A stretch of 64,000 nt of DNA from Chaenocephalus aceratus. Its lineage: Eukaryota > Chordata > Actinopteri > Perciformes > Channichthyidae. The stretch covers positions 14,122,178 to 14,186,177 of the forward strand of contig CM043797.1 in the NCBI GenBank assembly GCA_023974075.1. The letters run 5' to 3'. The translations under genes were made by a program, and so were the position numbers. Below are positions 23,601 through 36,388 of this stretch, piece by piece; positions within the stretch are counted from its first letter, which is position 1, and each line of letters begins with the position of its first letter. The notes below the pieces were generated by a model, which made no database searches, was not told the origin of the DNA, and was given only the letters and a program-made list of their open reading frames with translations.

Positions 23601-26600
23601 GGGAGGAGACATTTACTACTGCTGCACTAACCCTTCAAAGAAAAGTCCCAGAGGAGCAACTGTTTAAGTATTACCCAGAATAAACACACATGGACGACCA
23701 ATTCAATGGGAGAACACAATGTTTTCTAACAGTTAAAATGTCTTTCTACGTCACTAGTCTTTTGACTCAATGTGCTCTGACATTGCTAAATCCCTCCATG
23801 CAGGCTCCCTGGGGCTTTCTTTGTTCTGGGATAAAAATGTAAAGGTTCCGATCTCCTCACCTCTAGCTGTTAACAACATGCTGCAGGCATGTGATAGCTG
23901 CTCTTAAGGATCTTCTGGTCAACACGAGTGTTTGTTACTGACATGGTGACAGCATATCTTCTCTAACAGCCAAGAAAAACAGGCCCAGGCTTATACATTC
24001 ATCCACACCCCTCTGGCAAGTCCTCTGCAGAGGATTCCAGACTTCAAAGATGTGCACATGGTAATCTGTTTCTGGACCTCTATCATAGCTCGATCATCAA
24101 CTGAGCTGACTTAAAGCTTGGCTGAAAAAACAATGCTAATAGAGGATAATTATCAGCTTTACTCCGTCTGCGCTAGCTGCTCTATTCCCTCTCCCGTTAC
24201 ACACAGACGCTGGTGAATAAACACAATGGCATGAATAAATAATGACCCCACAATCCTCTTAAGGTCCCCGAATAGTGAGGGGGAAAAGACAAAAGTTTAC
24301 TTTTGGTGTTTGAGAGCAAGCGGAGCCTGAAATTGTAAGCGACTCATTAGGGTTACATGTGGCTTGCCTGGGGCCTCGCTGAACAAAGATGGCACCATCC
24401 CCGTCCTGTCATTCCTCAGCGCACTCTAGATCTGGCCTAATAAAACTTTAAAGTATACCCATAAGAAACAGAAACATATCCAATAAAGAGACAGTAAGGA
24501 GTTTAAGCACAACCTTAAAAAATGTACAATCCTTCAGACTTTCCAAACTTTCTTCTGTGCTGCCACATTTGTGTATTAAGGCAGATTTGCATAGTAATAT
24601 AGATACTTTCAAGCTAAAGGTGCATACTTCTATCCTAAAACCATGTCCTCTTCTCGTCGTGCTCTCCAGATAACTTGTATAAAAGCCCACTGTTTTTTCA
24701 TTTCAGACAGTTTGTCCGTATTAAAGACTTGATTTGTGTTTGCCTCCCAGCTCTCACTGAGTGTGTGACAGTTCAAAGGGTTATCTAAAATACTGTACAT
24801 GCTATCAAGCGGATTGTGTTTTCTAAGTGTTTATATCATTTATACCATGGTCAACTAAAGCCACTGAGAGCTTACAAAAGAGCAAATGAACTGTGTTTAT
24901 TATAGAGGTAGTTTAAGAACAGAATGGTAAGATAAGGCTGGACAATAAATAGCAATCTTGATCTAATTAACATTTGAAAATCTCCTTTCTGAAACGTATT
25001 AGCTGAATAAATAAGCATTTAACACAGTCGGAGTGGCAGGAATATAATAGTAAAACAGTATCATATGAAGACAGAAAATACCTTTCCCGGAGTGTAATTG
25101 TAGAAGATTTAGTCAGAATGAGGTGAGCCAATTTCAATTTTAGATTTCCATTGAGTTGTTAAATAGAAATCAAGTTGCCTGGGGCGGATGTCATAGCAAC
25201 TGGAGTTGGGAGGCAACGTGAACATCCAAACTGAGACCAGGGCAAAATCAGAGAGCACATTTAAAAGAAATATATTTGTATTGCTGAACCCTGGACATTC
25301 ATTCTTTAACAATTGTATTAATGGTGACAGTAGTCGCAAGCAACAATATGCTTCATTCACTATTTTATAAACAGTATTCAAAAAATAAATAGGACAGTCC
25401 TGGTAAACAATGTATCCCTCTGCAGATATATGTTTGACTTCAGTCGATCAAATTCATCCAATTTGTGTCAATACTTTGGATCTTTTTCTAAATAAAAGCT
25501 GTGCTCGGGATGTCCTGAGCTGATCTGCAGGATCACGATTGAGGCCGATCAATTTGAATTGATTGTTAGCAGCTGTATGAAGCCTGAACCATTTTCAATT
25601 CTTTGTTCATCCCCCTCCAGCTGTGGTGTGCATTGTCACCCATTATACACAATGTTGTCTTTTTAAAGAAATTAAGGCATTTTTCCTGAATGCCTAGAAA
25701 GGATTGTAGTATGCCTATCAGAGAGACTAATCAAAGTTGTTTTTTTCTGTCATTAAAAATGCTATATTATTTTACAATTCTCTTGGATGTGCACAGTGTG
25801 GGCAAGCCAGAATAAATCATTTTTATCCCACTTTTATCCTTTTTCATATTACATTTTAATTATGCCTTTTCATGTTTTAATATATGTCTTGCTGGTCTTG
25901 TTTGCACTCGTAAATGCAGAATGTAAGACTTCTGCTTTATTGTACTGTGTACACAGGGCACCCACGCAACAGTCAACATCTCTCATGGGACCACCCTGTA
26001 AAATAGAGACGCAACAAATAAATGAATAAATCCTTGCCCAGTAGCATTTTTCAGCCCTTAATTAAATCACTTTGTATCGCTATGCAATTGCAACTATTCA
26101 AGTTTTCAAAACGTTTTCAATACATCTTTACAGGATTAGTCTTAAGCTAAATAAGACTCTTTTATTTTCTTTCCAGCAATATTGACATCAAAAAGACAAT
26201 GTGATCCATTACAATGGCAACAATTACAGAATCACAACATTCAAGTCTCGGACAAAATTGAAAACAGCCAAGGATCCAATTAGTGGCAGGCTTACAAGCT
26301 GTAACCTGCAGCCTCTTGCTCTGTGAAATATACAGAGATAATACTTTTAAACTTCAGCAAAGCCAAAATTACTCCGGAGACTTTAGGGAAATCAGGGACA
26401 TCTGGATCATCGATCAGACTTGAAAACAAACAATTGTAAGGCTGTTGAAAAATGTAATTCAAACGAAGTCAAGAAATGTCCTCACTTCCAGGGTCATCAC
26501 AGTAAAGCGTATTCAGAGCAATATTCATATTATTTTAAGTAATACAGCAAATGCATGTATGTTATTTAACCTTCTTATCTGACAGACAGCAGTTCCCTTA

Positions 26601-27424
26601 TCTTCTATTTTCCGAATTAAGTTGTCTCACTTGACATTTGAAAAAAAAAATGTCCTGGACAATTGGCACTGAATAAAATAGCTTAAACTGTTACACATCC
26701 AACTGATTGTACACCAGTTTAAGTGCTCTGCTAGTAATAAGTCAGTTTAAATGTTTTCAATAGCTCAAAGTGTCTCTATCTATACGTGGTCTTTCACTCA
26801 GTGCCAGCACGGAGGTTTGAAGGCACAGAGAGTGTGACCCGCTGCAGAGGCTGGCAATTCTCACAGCTGAGATAAGACTTGTGTTTTCAGTGTGACAGCA
26901 GTACTTTAGGGAACCGGTGAAAGCAAAAAAGGGGAGAAATCTAAAGCTTATGTCCTGAGCTATTTTATTCAACATGCACATTCTGTGAAATATTACCGTG
27001 CCTAGCTGTTTCACTGGGAGAGGAGAAATCCAGGGGGAATCTGAGCCGGCCAGCACAACATGGTTTTAGAACTGCAGGATCTTAATGTGTGTGGAAATCT
27101 GAAGTGTGCTACATCCCTATTCTTATGTTGCAAAATATCTATTATTTAGTATAGAAATAAAACAGACACTATTCTGTTCATTGTATGTGGTTTAAGGTTC
27201 TTATTCTCAAGTAAAGAAATAGAGATAACTGTCAGTGTGTGTTTTCATGCACACACTTTGATGTTCTCGTTATGTGTGTAGTTTTATTTTTTTTACTTTA
27301 ATGCATTTTAATATTCTGCACATGCAAAGATAATATGTGTACAACAATGATTACAAATATGTTTTCACATGTATTTATGTAAGTATTATAATTTTGGAAG
27401 ATGACGTTGCCAAATAGAGTTTAA

Positions 27425-28629
27425 AGGGGACATTTCATGCTATATTTGAATAATATATTGTAGGACCATACCTATATAAAGTATATAAATATAGTTCTTT
27501 TTTCAAAATACGAAAAAGATCCTGCATTTTAGCCATGCCTCATTTCGCTCTATTTGCTCTTTCCAGCGCTGTTTTGCAGGGGCTGATTATGTGAGCTGCA
27601 GCTGACCACGCCCCCCTGCAGGAGAGGGGAGCGTGCTCTGAGATCAGCTGCTGGGCTGTCAGAAGAGGGGGACAAAAATAGATCTCCGTCCTCCGTGTTT
27701 TATTCTTATAGAAGTAAGAAGAGAAGTAATGGGGCAGAAACCCTCCTTTTTACGCAGCGGTCCAGACATCAAACGGCGACACATATTCAGTGTGCAGTTA
27801 CTTTGGCATTAGGGCAGGGATATCTAGATACTTTCCAAGGTTTGACAAAATGAATTGTGCTACTTTTAAAGCAAGCAGCAATGTTTCCAAATCTGTAATC
27901 AAAAAGCTCCTCACAAACGCTATTGAAGCAGTTCCTGCCGTTGCTACGTTAATTCAAACAGTAACAACGGACTACTTTTCTTAGCGGATGCATGTCAATT
28001 TAAATCAATACAACTATTTTAAATCAATAAAATAATTTTCTAAATCCATAAAAGCATTCCAATTAATATTGGGAGTCATATTGTTACTTTGTTGAGAATG
28101 TGGCCGTGTAATAAGCGAGATAATGTACACATTGCATAAAACGCGTCACTGCACATTATCCCTTACATATGATTATATAGAGTCATTATTCATTTGTTTT
28201 AAAGCAGGAGGCTCAAACGCTTGCCTCGGGGAGGGAGAAAAAGAGCCACAGCGGAGAATAAACAGAAGGGCAACCATGGCAACCATGCAAGGGAAGTCTT
28301 CTTCGCTGCTTTTGTGGCAGACTACAGCGCCACTTACAGGCCTGGCATATGTACTACAGCGTCTCCAGCGCTTTTGAGCCAACCTCTCATTCCCCTGATA
28401 GGTGGAGAATTGACCACTATGCGGAGCACCCCTTTTGTGACGTAGAAAATAATTCAAATCTGGATCAGTCTGTATCAGATCCGTAACAACCCCTTTTTTA
28501 GAGATTTGGGTATAGAGCAAAAGAGAGAGGGTTGTATTTTCTGACACTTGGTGAGTTCCCTGACACACCGGGGACACATATTCATGTATAAAAGACGTAC
28601 AAGAGTGCATTTTGCATGATAGGTCCCCT
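27425..28629. mobile_element. TTAA-flanked MITE, piggyBac-like non-autonomous element
   Basis: The left end is aggggacatttcatgc, directly preceded by ttaa (27421-27424). The right end, read inward, is aggggacctatcatgc, and is followed by ttaa (28630-28633). The termini match at 14 of 16 positions and the TTAA duplications fit piggyBac-type insertion. The element is 1205 bp long. Internal open frames (for example 28173-28637 minus) show no transposase similarity and one runs across the terminus, so they are not genes. A stretch of about 80 bp at 28293-28371 is shared in inverted orientation with 60728-60815. Confidence 0.75.
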
Positions 28630-31600
28630 TTAAGCATTTACATTATAGAGCTGTTTACTAACTAATCTTTTTATTTTATTTAGCAAGCCTATAAATCGTG
28701 AAACTGATTGGTATCAGTGGTGTATAGTTATCAGAGGATAACTAGTAAGGAGAGAATCTCAGTATGGAAGTTTAATTATTTCTCTCTCACAGTAGGAAAG
28801 CTACTGTTATGATCTCTGCTCCATGGCCCTAATAAAAACCGCTAATTGCTTTCAGCAGAGATAACTGGTTGTTCTGAGCAATGTGGAGTTTTAGTGCAAG
28901 ACGATGACACACAATGTTTGCAAAACGCTTAAAAAGGAAATATGGTAAGAGATGATCAGTTTGATGTGATAAGACATGATACTATGTTGTCTTGCAATGT
29001 GTGCTCATGCAATGGGTTATGAGGGGATACAAATACATAATTATAAGTATTATGTGCATTACTTAGAATAATTATAAATATAATAACATAATAATTCTGA
29101 CAACAATGATATTAACAATACAAATACATTTGACTTCTACATACAACAATAAAATGTACCTCAAAAAGGTAGAAATGGACTCTTAACTACACACAACTGT
29201 TCATACTGTACAAGTGGAAGTGTTTGTTAATATGTTTTAGAGTTGTTAAAAATATGTATTATAGTGTTGTAAATAATAAATACTTAAAGAATCTGTATTT
29301 ATGTGGGAAGAATGCATCTGGCTGATATGCGATCTCTTTAGTATATGCATCGATACAGATACAGCATATGAAACATATGCCTTGCTATTTGTATCCTGCT
29401 CTAAGCAGTGAATGTACTTTCTCAACATACATTAGTATGACACAAACATAGATAATTGGCTGTATGCATTATGAGCCTTGCTGGGACAGAAGTTGTGAGA
29501 CTGGGTTAGGATGATCCTCCATGGAGGACGGCTCATCCTGCTCCATGTCGTGCTTTGAGCTGCACTGAGGCCCCGGAGCCTTGGTGGTAAGATGGGCCCC
29601 GATGTCCTGTTGGTTTAGACTGTCAGAGGAACTGGCAGGGAGCGGGCATGCAACTCCACAGATAACAGGCCAAAACTGTCCACAAGGGCCTCTAAAACCC
29701 AGCAAATTAGCCTGCAAATGAGCCAGAGAATATCTCCACTAATCCATGATCTGAGCCGAGACTCTGCCAAAAAAGTAAACAAATAAATAACTTCACAAGA
29801 AATAGTGGGGGTGGAAATGAGCGCGGCTGTGAGCTGGGAAACCACTAGTGATTTATTTGATGCATAATTTTGCCTGATATTCTGCTGCTCTGACTCGGAA
29901 CAAGCTTCCATGTTCTGCTCGATGTGGACACAGTGAAATTACAGATACCAATATTACAGAAAACACTTTCCCCCCCGAATAAAATGATCACAGTCTCAGA
30001 GTAGCAAAGATGCCAAAAGGCCATGATGCATTAAAGTACCAGTGTTTTACAAAAGCGATTATATTTGTCTCTACAGAAATCCAAGTGTATAAATGGTGTA
30101 ATTGTTTCTCTGGTTATTTAAAACACAACATTCTGAGCACATTTGCCACTTCTTTCATAACTTAACAGATAAATGAATATTAAAAACATGTCTTGAGAGT
30201 GAATTAGTGTACAGTATGCATAAATAGCTCTTACTGATATACTCTTTGATCTTAGTTATTTTAAATGAAAAGTTGCAATGTAAAATTAAGACAAATCCAC
30301 TGTGACAATAAAGAATGCATTTAAAAATTCAACCTATAATTTGGGAGGAAATAGTTAAAGAATACATCATTTATTAACAGCTTTTTTACAGATAGCGGGA
30401 AATGATTTTAATCTGTGTGTCATACATTAGTTGTTACAAATAAACAGGTATAAAGAGTATTGTGCATACATTCCCAAATTTCAATCTGTTTCTTTTCAAT
30501 GTTGCTTCCTGCGACACATACAGGAATACACTAGCAGATTGATCTTAATGTAAGTACTGAAATTATATATAAGTGATCTTACAGAATATTCTGTATACAG
30601 AGAATTACAAGCAGAGAATGTGATTCATACTAAAAACCTGTCGGGCAGCCAAGAATAATCAATCTATATAGACTGGTAAGCCAGCACTTTTTAAATGTTT
30701 CATTTGTTTATTTTCATTTTGCACAAAGTTGGAATGCACAGTTAGGTTTCATGTCAAATTATAATGAATGTTTTTTTTTTCAGAATAATAAATAAGACAA
30801 ATAAATGTCTATATAAAAACAAAAATGACCGAAAAGAGAAAGGCTTTAATGACCATAAGAGAAGAACAATCATGAACTTTTAAAAATATTGCTTGCTCTC
30901 ACATATGATCGTTATTTTTCCTGCCTGCTCTGCATATGTGCCATATCATGAGTGTGTGAGCGAAAACATGCAAATGTGCCACTTTGGTTCCAAGGTCACG
31001 ATAAGAAACCCCATCTCTGTGGTCCTACCACACTGCTGTAAAACATGCCCTAATGAATCCTGCCCTGTAATACAGGAAACTTCTTGTCTAATTGGACGTC
31101 TGATTCCACTTCCCCCCACAGGCTCCCAGCGTGGGGGCAAAGCTCCGGGGAATCAGTTCAAAGATAAAAACACATCTTAAAACCGGAGTGTATATCAAAG
31201 AAATGTGCTGATTCACTTCAGGAGGATGTGACCAACAGCATTGGTATTTCAGGATGCACAATCTAGGAGGTGCAAGATTAATGGGCATGCTACTTGTTAT
31301 GTTCTTACTATAAGATATTACTAGAATCATTACCCAGAGGGTCTATTTCTTACATTTGTATTCATCCGTCGTATCTCATCTGTAGTCGAGTGAATAATGA
31401 CCAACACTTCCCAACTAGAACACATTGATTTGTTACTGGACTGTAGAGGAGGAGGTGCAGAGGAATGTTCGTTAATGTTATAGTCACACACTGGGTTTTC
31501 CTTGCCTGGGTCAATTTCACAAAAACAAAAAGACCAATAATGAAATTGAACGGGACCATCATTCGTAGTAGGTGCCTTTCTATGCAGGAGAAATGTGGCT

Positions 31601-32699
31601 GGGGCAAATAAGAATGACATTCAAATTTGTAAGAGATTTCAAAGCCCCTCTGTCTTTTGGAGGTGTGACGTGTACGGGGAACACCGGTCCCTCAAAGACA
31701 GTCTTGGTATGTTCAAAGATTCAGAACCTAAGTGCGGCCCTGGCGCTCTTAACCTCAATCTCTCACAGTTCAAAGTTTCCCCAGAGTTTAGAACCTTTTA
31801 ACAAGTATCTGATGCTGCGAGCGAGGGAATACATCATTGTCAGTGAGGGGTTTGAATTTCCCTTGAGAGTTTTTGGTTTAGAAGTCTGTTTTTAAACTCA
31901 GTTAAGAAAAGCAATGCAATTTCTATGATTCTAATACATTTGTTTTTATTTGTAACCCTAGTCATAATAGTAGAATAGGTTGTGACCAAGATTAGAAGAA
32001 AGAAATCGCAGAAATTGGAGTTTATTTGTTTTTCATAGAATACTACTTCATAGCTATTATTCATAATTGCACATTTAGGATCTGTGTAATTATGTGCAAA
32101 TAACACCGGCTTCATTAACATACCACAACCTGAGTAAGGCACTTTAAATCTCATTACGAAAATGTAAGGTTCATCAGAAGCATCAAGAGCAAAAAAATAA
32201 GTAATCTGGACAGCTTCGAACAGATCTGTATGGAAATGCAGAACATAGACTGCGCATGGTAAGTCCACATGAAAAGATTTGACTTTTCATCTGACAGCTC
32301 AACATCAATACATATTGCTCCAACCCCGGCTAACAGCATGATCACATTAGCACTTTAACCACTGCGCTTTGAAGGTAAAAATGCTGATTGATGACTCGTA
32401 ATTAATCATGTAGAACAAATAACAGAATTCAATTAAGAATCCCGACCATCATTCATCTTCAAGGATATTTTGCTTGCTATTCAAATCGTCAGTGGAGGGA
32501 GCCCCACAAGTGTGTTGTTCCCATACTTGCTCAGTGAGATAACACTTTTCTAACACAGTATTCTAAACTACTCATCAAGCAGACAGCGTGAATATAAAAA
32601 AGAAAAAAGTACTATATGTTTTATATTTGTCATAGTTTTTGTTTTCTTTGTTTTCTACTGCTTATTTCAGTTTAGGAGAAATTATAAAATGTGGTTGTA

Positions 32700-32836
32700 T
32701 GATTGTGTAGTGATAGTGTGTTTTACAATGGTCTGTAACTGTGCCGCTACCTATCTTGGGCCAGGACTCTATTGAAAAGGTGATTTTTTTTTTATCTCAA
32801 TGAGACCTATCCTGGTAAAATAAAGGTAAAATACAA
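32700..32836 (+). mobile_element. Non-LTR retrotransposon 3' end fragment
   Basis: The sequence runs through tatcttgggccaggactct, then atctcaatgagacctatcc, then tggtaaaataaaggtaaaat. This is the familiar fish/vertebrate LINE tail of the form tcttggccaggtctc ... atctcaatgagac ... ggttaaataaaggtt. It is only a 3' stub; no reverse transcriptase is present. Confidence 0.6.
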
Positions 32837-33597
32837 AAACTAAAATATCAAATTGGTCCACTTCTCAAAATGAAATAGGACATTTTCATTTGTAGGTTTG
32901 TTACATCCAACCCACTTTAATACCAACTCTTCAGCTCAGTCAAAGTGCAGGAGCAAGACATTTCAGAAAACATTTCTGAATAAGACTAAACAGCTGGATC
33001 TGTGTCCAGCACTCAAACATTGCCAATATGCTTGTTAAGTACCATTATACACTTCAGATGTGATGAAGAGGTAACATCGGGACTACTTAGATTGCAATAT
33101 TGGCTGTTTTTATTTCATATTCTGTTTGAAAAGCACATAAAAGCACTTTAAAAAGCAGGTCAATTCTACTACTAATAATAACAGTCATAGTAGTAGTAAT
33201 ACTCATGGTAATACCGCTACCAAAGTGATGATGTTGTTGTACTGTAGTTAAAGTAAAGCCAGAATGTCAATGCTGTTTCATAAAATTCCAAGTAGTTATA
33301 CAAAGATAAAAGGCGATTTGATGAATTCTGAAGTGGGTGGAGATCTCAAAAGAATCCTCCAGCAGTTCTCAGTACTGCAGATAATCAAACTGCACCTGAA
33401 AGGTTGTGTAAGGACATTTTAACAAGATTCTTTCACTGGAGTTGCCAAAGGCTTTGCCCTGAAGCAATGCCTACAGAACAGCTACCAGTGTTTGAGTAAT
33501 GAGCATTAACTCCATAAACTAAATATCACAGTCCCACACTGTGTGATTTTCATTGGCATAAAGAAAATGTATTCTTAAAAAGACTTATTAAAATAAA

Positions 33598-33945
33598 ACT
33601 ATAGGTTACTTACGTAACCCCAGGACTCAGAGTAACATGAAGTGAGATGTCTCACTATGGGTTGCGCCTCATCGCGGAGCAAACAGAAGCATCAATCTCA
33701 TTACGCCAATCCTGATTGGCTGATGATCTTGACGTCAGCGTCAGGGAAATCACCCCCTATAAGTAGCTTGTGCCACAACGCATGCGTCATTCAAAATAAG
33801 CACCTCTCCTCGCTTCACCATAGCAAGGAGGGCCGTCTGGTGAGACATCTCACTTCATGTTACTCTTAGTACTGGGGTTACGTAAGTAACCTATAGTTCT
33901 CATTCATAACACTCCGTTCGATGTCTCACTATGGGATATTGTAGC
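33598..33945. repeat. DIRS left terminal repeat region
   Basis: The segment 33598-33655 and the segment 33839-33898 are near-perfect inverted copies of each other, around the core actataggttacttacgtaa. Between them lies the region matched in inverse orientation at the right end of the element. It includes a TATA-like ccctataagtag. The part from about 33895 to 33945 (ttctcattcataacactccg) also matches the extreme right end, so this side carries both the terminal and the internal complementary region of a DIRS element. Confidence 0.8.
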
Positions 33946-33959
33946 TCCCGTATTGCCAG

Positions 33960-34615
33960 ACGAGCTTATCTCGAAAATCGCCAACCGATCAGAACTTTAA
34001 CAGGTAGGGCTCAGACTCAACCAGGTGCCCAGCACTGCTTGAGTCAAACTGGGAGTAGAACGTCCAGACTGTTAAAAGGCGCACAAAAGTGAGCGGCGAG
34101 GACCAGCTCGCGGCTTGCACCAAGGTCTTGGATGGGAGACATCCTGTACAGAGCCCAGGATGCAGCCAGACCCTGAGTCAAGAGAACTCGCGAACCCGAG
34201 GGTGCCTGCGAGATCTGACTTGTACGGGCCCCACAGCAATTGCTTCCACAAAACAGTGGGAGAGCCGTTGCTTAGTAACAGGCTTGCCCTTGTAAGGGAT
34301 AGCCCAGGACACAGGGGGCTTGGTCATTATGACAAAGCACCCCCGATTATGGTACCGCTCATGGGCCAGGCCCATAGAGCCAAGCGCTCTGGATGTGGGT
34401 GAAAGATCGCCCCCCCCGCTTGGGACAGTATGTCCCTGCGTAGTGGGAGCTTTCATGGCTGCCCGCACAGCAGCTGATATATCTCCGCTAGCCAGTACAT
34501 AGCTGGCCAGTGTGGAGCTATCAGAATAAGTGTGTGGCGTTGCTATCTCACTCTGGCCAGAGTTGGAGGTATCAGAGCCAGGGGTGGAAACGCGTACAGA
34601 AGGCCCGGGGGCCAA
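33960..34615 (-). pseudogene. Remains of the DIRS tyrosine recombinase
   Basis: An open frame from 34615 to 34178 contains the block GKPVTKQRLSHCFVEAIA, which I recognise from the C-terminal half of DIRS tyrosine recombinases. Further on, near 34110-34070, the sequence AASWSSPLTFVR appears; it normally sits just before the catalytic tyrosine. Here the frame slips directly after it, and the expected tyrosine codon is not readable. The stretch between these blocks is shorter than in a complete recombinase, and most of the N-terminal half is missing. It is non-functional. Confidence 0.65.
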
Positions 34616-35261
34616 TCATGCGCGAGTGCATCCACGCCTAACGGTGCATTCAGATCCCGCATCGAAAAGAACAGCTGACACTGAGCGTTGTCTTTCGATG
34701 CGAACAGATCCACCGCGGCTCTGCCGTAACGCACCCACAGCTGGCTCACAATCCTTGGATGTAGAGTCCAGTCTGCATAAAGTGGTGTACCTCTGGACAG
34801 TAGATCTGCCCCGAGGTTCATCACTCCCGGTACGTGCGTCGCTCTCAGAGAGAGGAGACGCCTACCGCTCCATAGGATAAGTAAGGAGAGAACGCAAACC
34901 CCCTTGGCGGTTAATATACGATATTGTGGTCGTATTGTCTGTCCTCACGAGGACGTGATGTCCCCTGAGGAAAGGCAGAAAGCGTCTTAGGGTGAGAAAC
35001 ACCGCTAAAAGCTCCAGGTAATTTATGTGCGCCCGCTGGAGGTCTCTGCTCCAGAGACCCCTCACCGGGCGACCTCCCCAACCTGTCAGACATGCGTCCG
35101 TGGTGACCACTTTCCGTGAAAGGACAGCACCCATGGGCACATCTCGTACTAGAAAAGTTGGGTGCAGCCAGTGGCGCAGTGCCATTACGCATCTTACAGT
35201 AACCATCACTCTCAAAAGGGTTTAGTTTTAGGGCGGCCACCCAGCGCTGAAACTCCCTCAT
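34543..35261 (-). pseudogene. DIRS RNase H domain and connecting region, frameshifted
   Basis: One frame (34862-35215) has VTTDACLTGWGG, then YLELLAVFLTL, then VRTDNTTTISYINRQGG, the D..E..D pattern of a retroelement RNase H. The following frame (34543-34824) has NLGADLLSRG, then VDLFASKDNAQC and LLYAFPPLALIPP, a conserved tail seen after RNase H in DIRS/Pao-like polymerases. A third frame starting at 35261 (MREFQRWVAALKLNP) links to the reverse transcriptase. Three different frames across one domain mean at least two frameshifts. Confidence 0.8.
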
Positions 35262-35264
35262 GTG

Positions 35265-35960
35265 TCAGCGTCCCAGTCGTACAACCAGGATGGCTGACGC
35301 CATGAGCCCCAGCAATCGCAAGCATGATCTGAAGAGAACATGTTTGCGCAGCTGAAAAAGAGCAAGACAAGCTCTGAAAGCTTTCACTCTTTCCGCTGAC
35401 AAGCGAGCTGAAAAGGGCACCGAGTTCAGGCGTAAACCCAGGAAGAGTATAGTCTGCGCGGGGCACAACATGCTCTTCTCTGTGTTTATTATGAAACCCA
35501 GGTTGAGCAGGTGCTTTACATTTGTCTGCGTAATAGCCTCCTGCTCCGACTGTGCGAGAAGCAGCCAGTCGTCCAGGTAGGTCGCCAACGGGGCTATCGC
35601 GGCTTCCGTACACCGTACAAAGACCCTTGAACTGAGAGACAGACCGAAGGGGAGTACTCTGTATTCATAACAGATCCCCTGAAATGCGAATCTCAGATAT
35701 TTCCTGTGTGGGTAATATACTGGGATGTGAAAATACGCATCTTTCAGGTTGACTGATGTAAACCAGTCATCTTTTCGCACGAGCCGCAGCAGAGATGTGT
35801 GAGTGAGCATTCTGAACTTATATATTTTTAGATATTTGTTCAGAGCCCTTAAATCAAGTATTGGCCGAATTCCGTTCCCTCCCCGTTTGGGAACGAGGAA
35901 GTACTTGGAATAGAAGCCGCCCTGACTCAGCAGATTATGTGAGTATCTTCCACTGCATGC
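35265..35960 (-). pseudogene. DIRS reverse transcriptase domain
   Basis: The frame is open from about 35960 down to a stop at 35265. It shows FYSKYFLVPKRGGNGIRPILD (finger region, slightly beyond 35812), NLKDAYFHIPV (catalytic Asp in motif A), RFAFQG, VLPFGLSLSSRVF, the active-site YLDDW (YLDD codons 35568-35579), and INTEKSMLCP followed by FLGLRLNSV. These motifs in this order are diagnostic for DIRS/Ngaro-type reverse transcriptases. The domain itself looks intact. The frame is lost directly downstream, before RNase H, so the polyprotein is broken. Confidence 0.88.
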
Positions 35961-36075
35961 TCCTTAGAGCCAGTGAAGATGTCACATCTCCTCCTCTCTG
36001 AGTCTCTATTTGTTGTGTTATGGGGCCCTCTAGTGTCTGAACACAGTGGTGCCCCTTATCGACAGTACCCACCGA

Positions 36076-36203
36076 CACTGCGCATGCGCGTGGCGGTGGT
36101 GCCTTCACAGCCCCAGCCGGCACTGCGCATGCGCGTGACGGTGGTGCCGTTAAAGCCCCAGCCGGCATTGCGCATGTGCTTGGCGGTGGTGCCTTCACAG
36201 ACC
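36076..36203. repeat. 45-bp tandem repeat, three copies, in the DIRS gag-RT junction
   Basis: Units begin at 36076, 36121 and 36166 with cactgcgcatgcgcgtg or close variants, followed by a ggtggtgcc core. The third copy is partial. The period is a multiple of three. Read on the minus strand it encodes a 15-residue proline/alanine-rich repeat of the type APPxRACAVxxG. Confidence 0.9.
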
Positions 36204-36388
36204 CGTCAACAATCCGCCTTTTTTTTTAGCTGCGCCCTGGGCCTGAAGCCTGGATGCGTCAGCGGCAAATGTTTTATGACAGAAGGATCAACCAATGTGT
36301 GACATGTGTTTGTGCGGACTTGAGGATGGTGTTTAGGCATCTCTCTAGGCGGCGGGAACACATTCACGGAGGGGAGAAGGAGGGGCTG

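Noticed and set aside
28173..28637. 154-codon minus-strand ORF
   Set aside because: It runs across the right terminus of the TTAA-flanked MITE and resembles no known protein.
31840..32268. 142-codon minus-strand ORF in the large intron
   Set aside because: It has low-complexity hydrophobic composition, no recognisable domain and no splice context; it looks like a chance frame.
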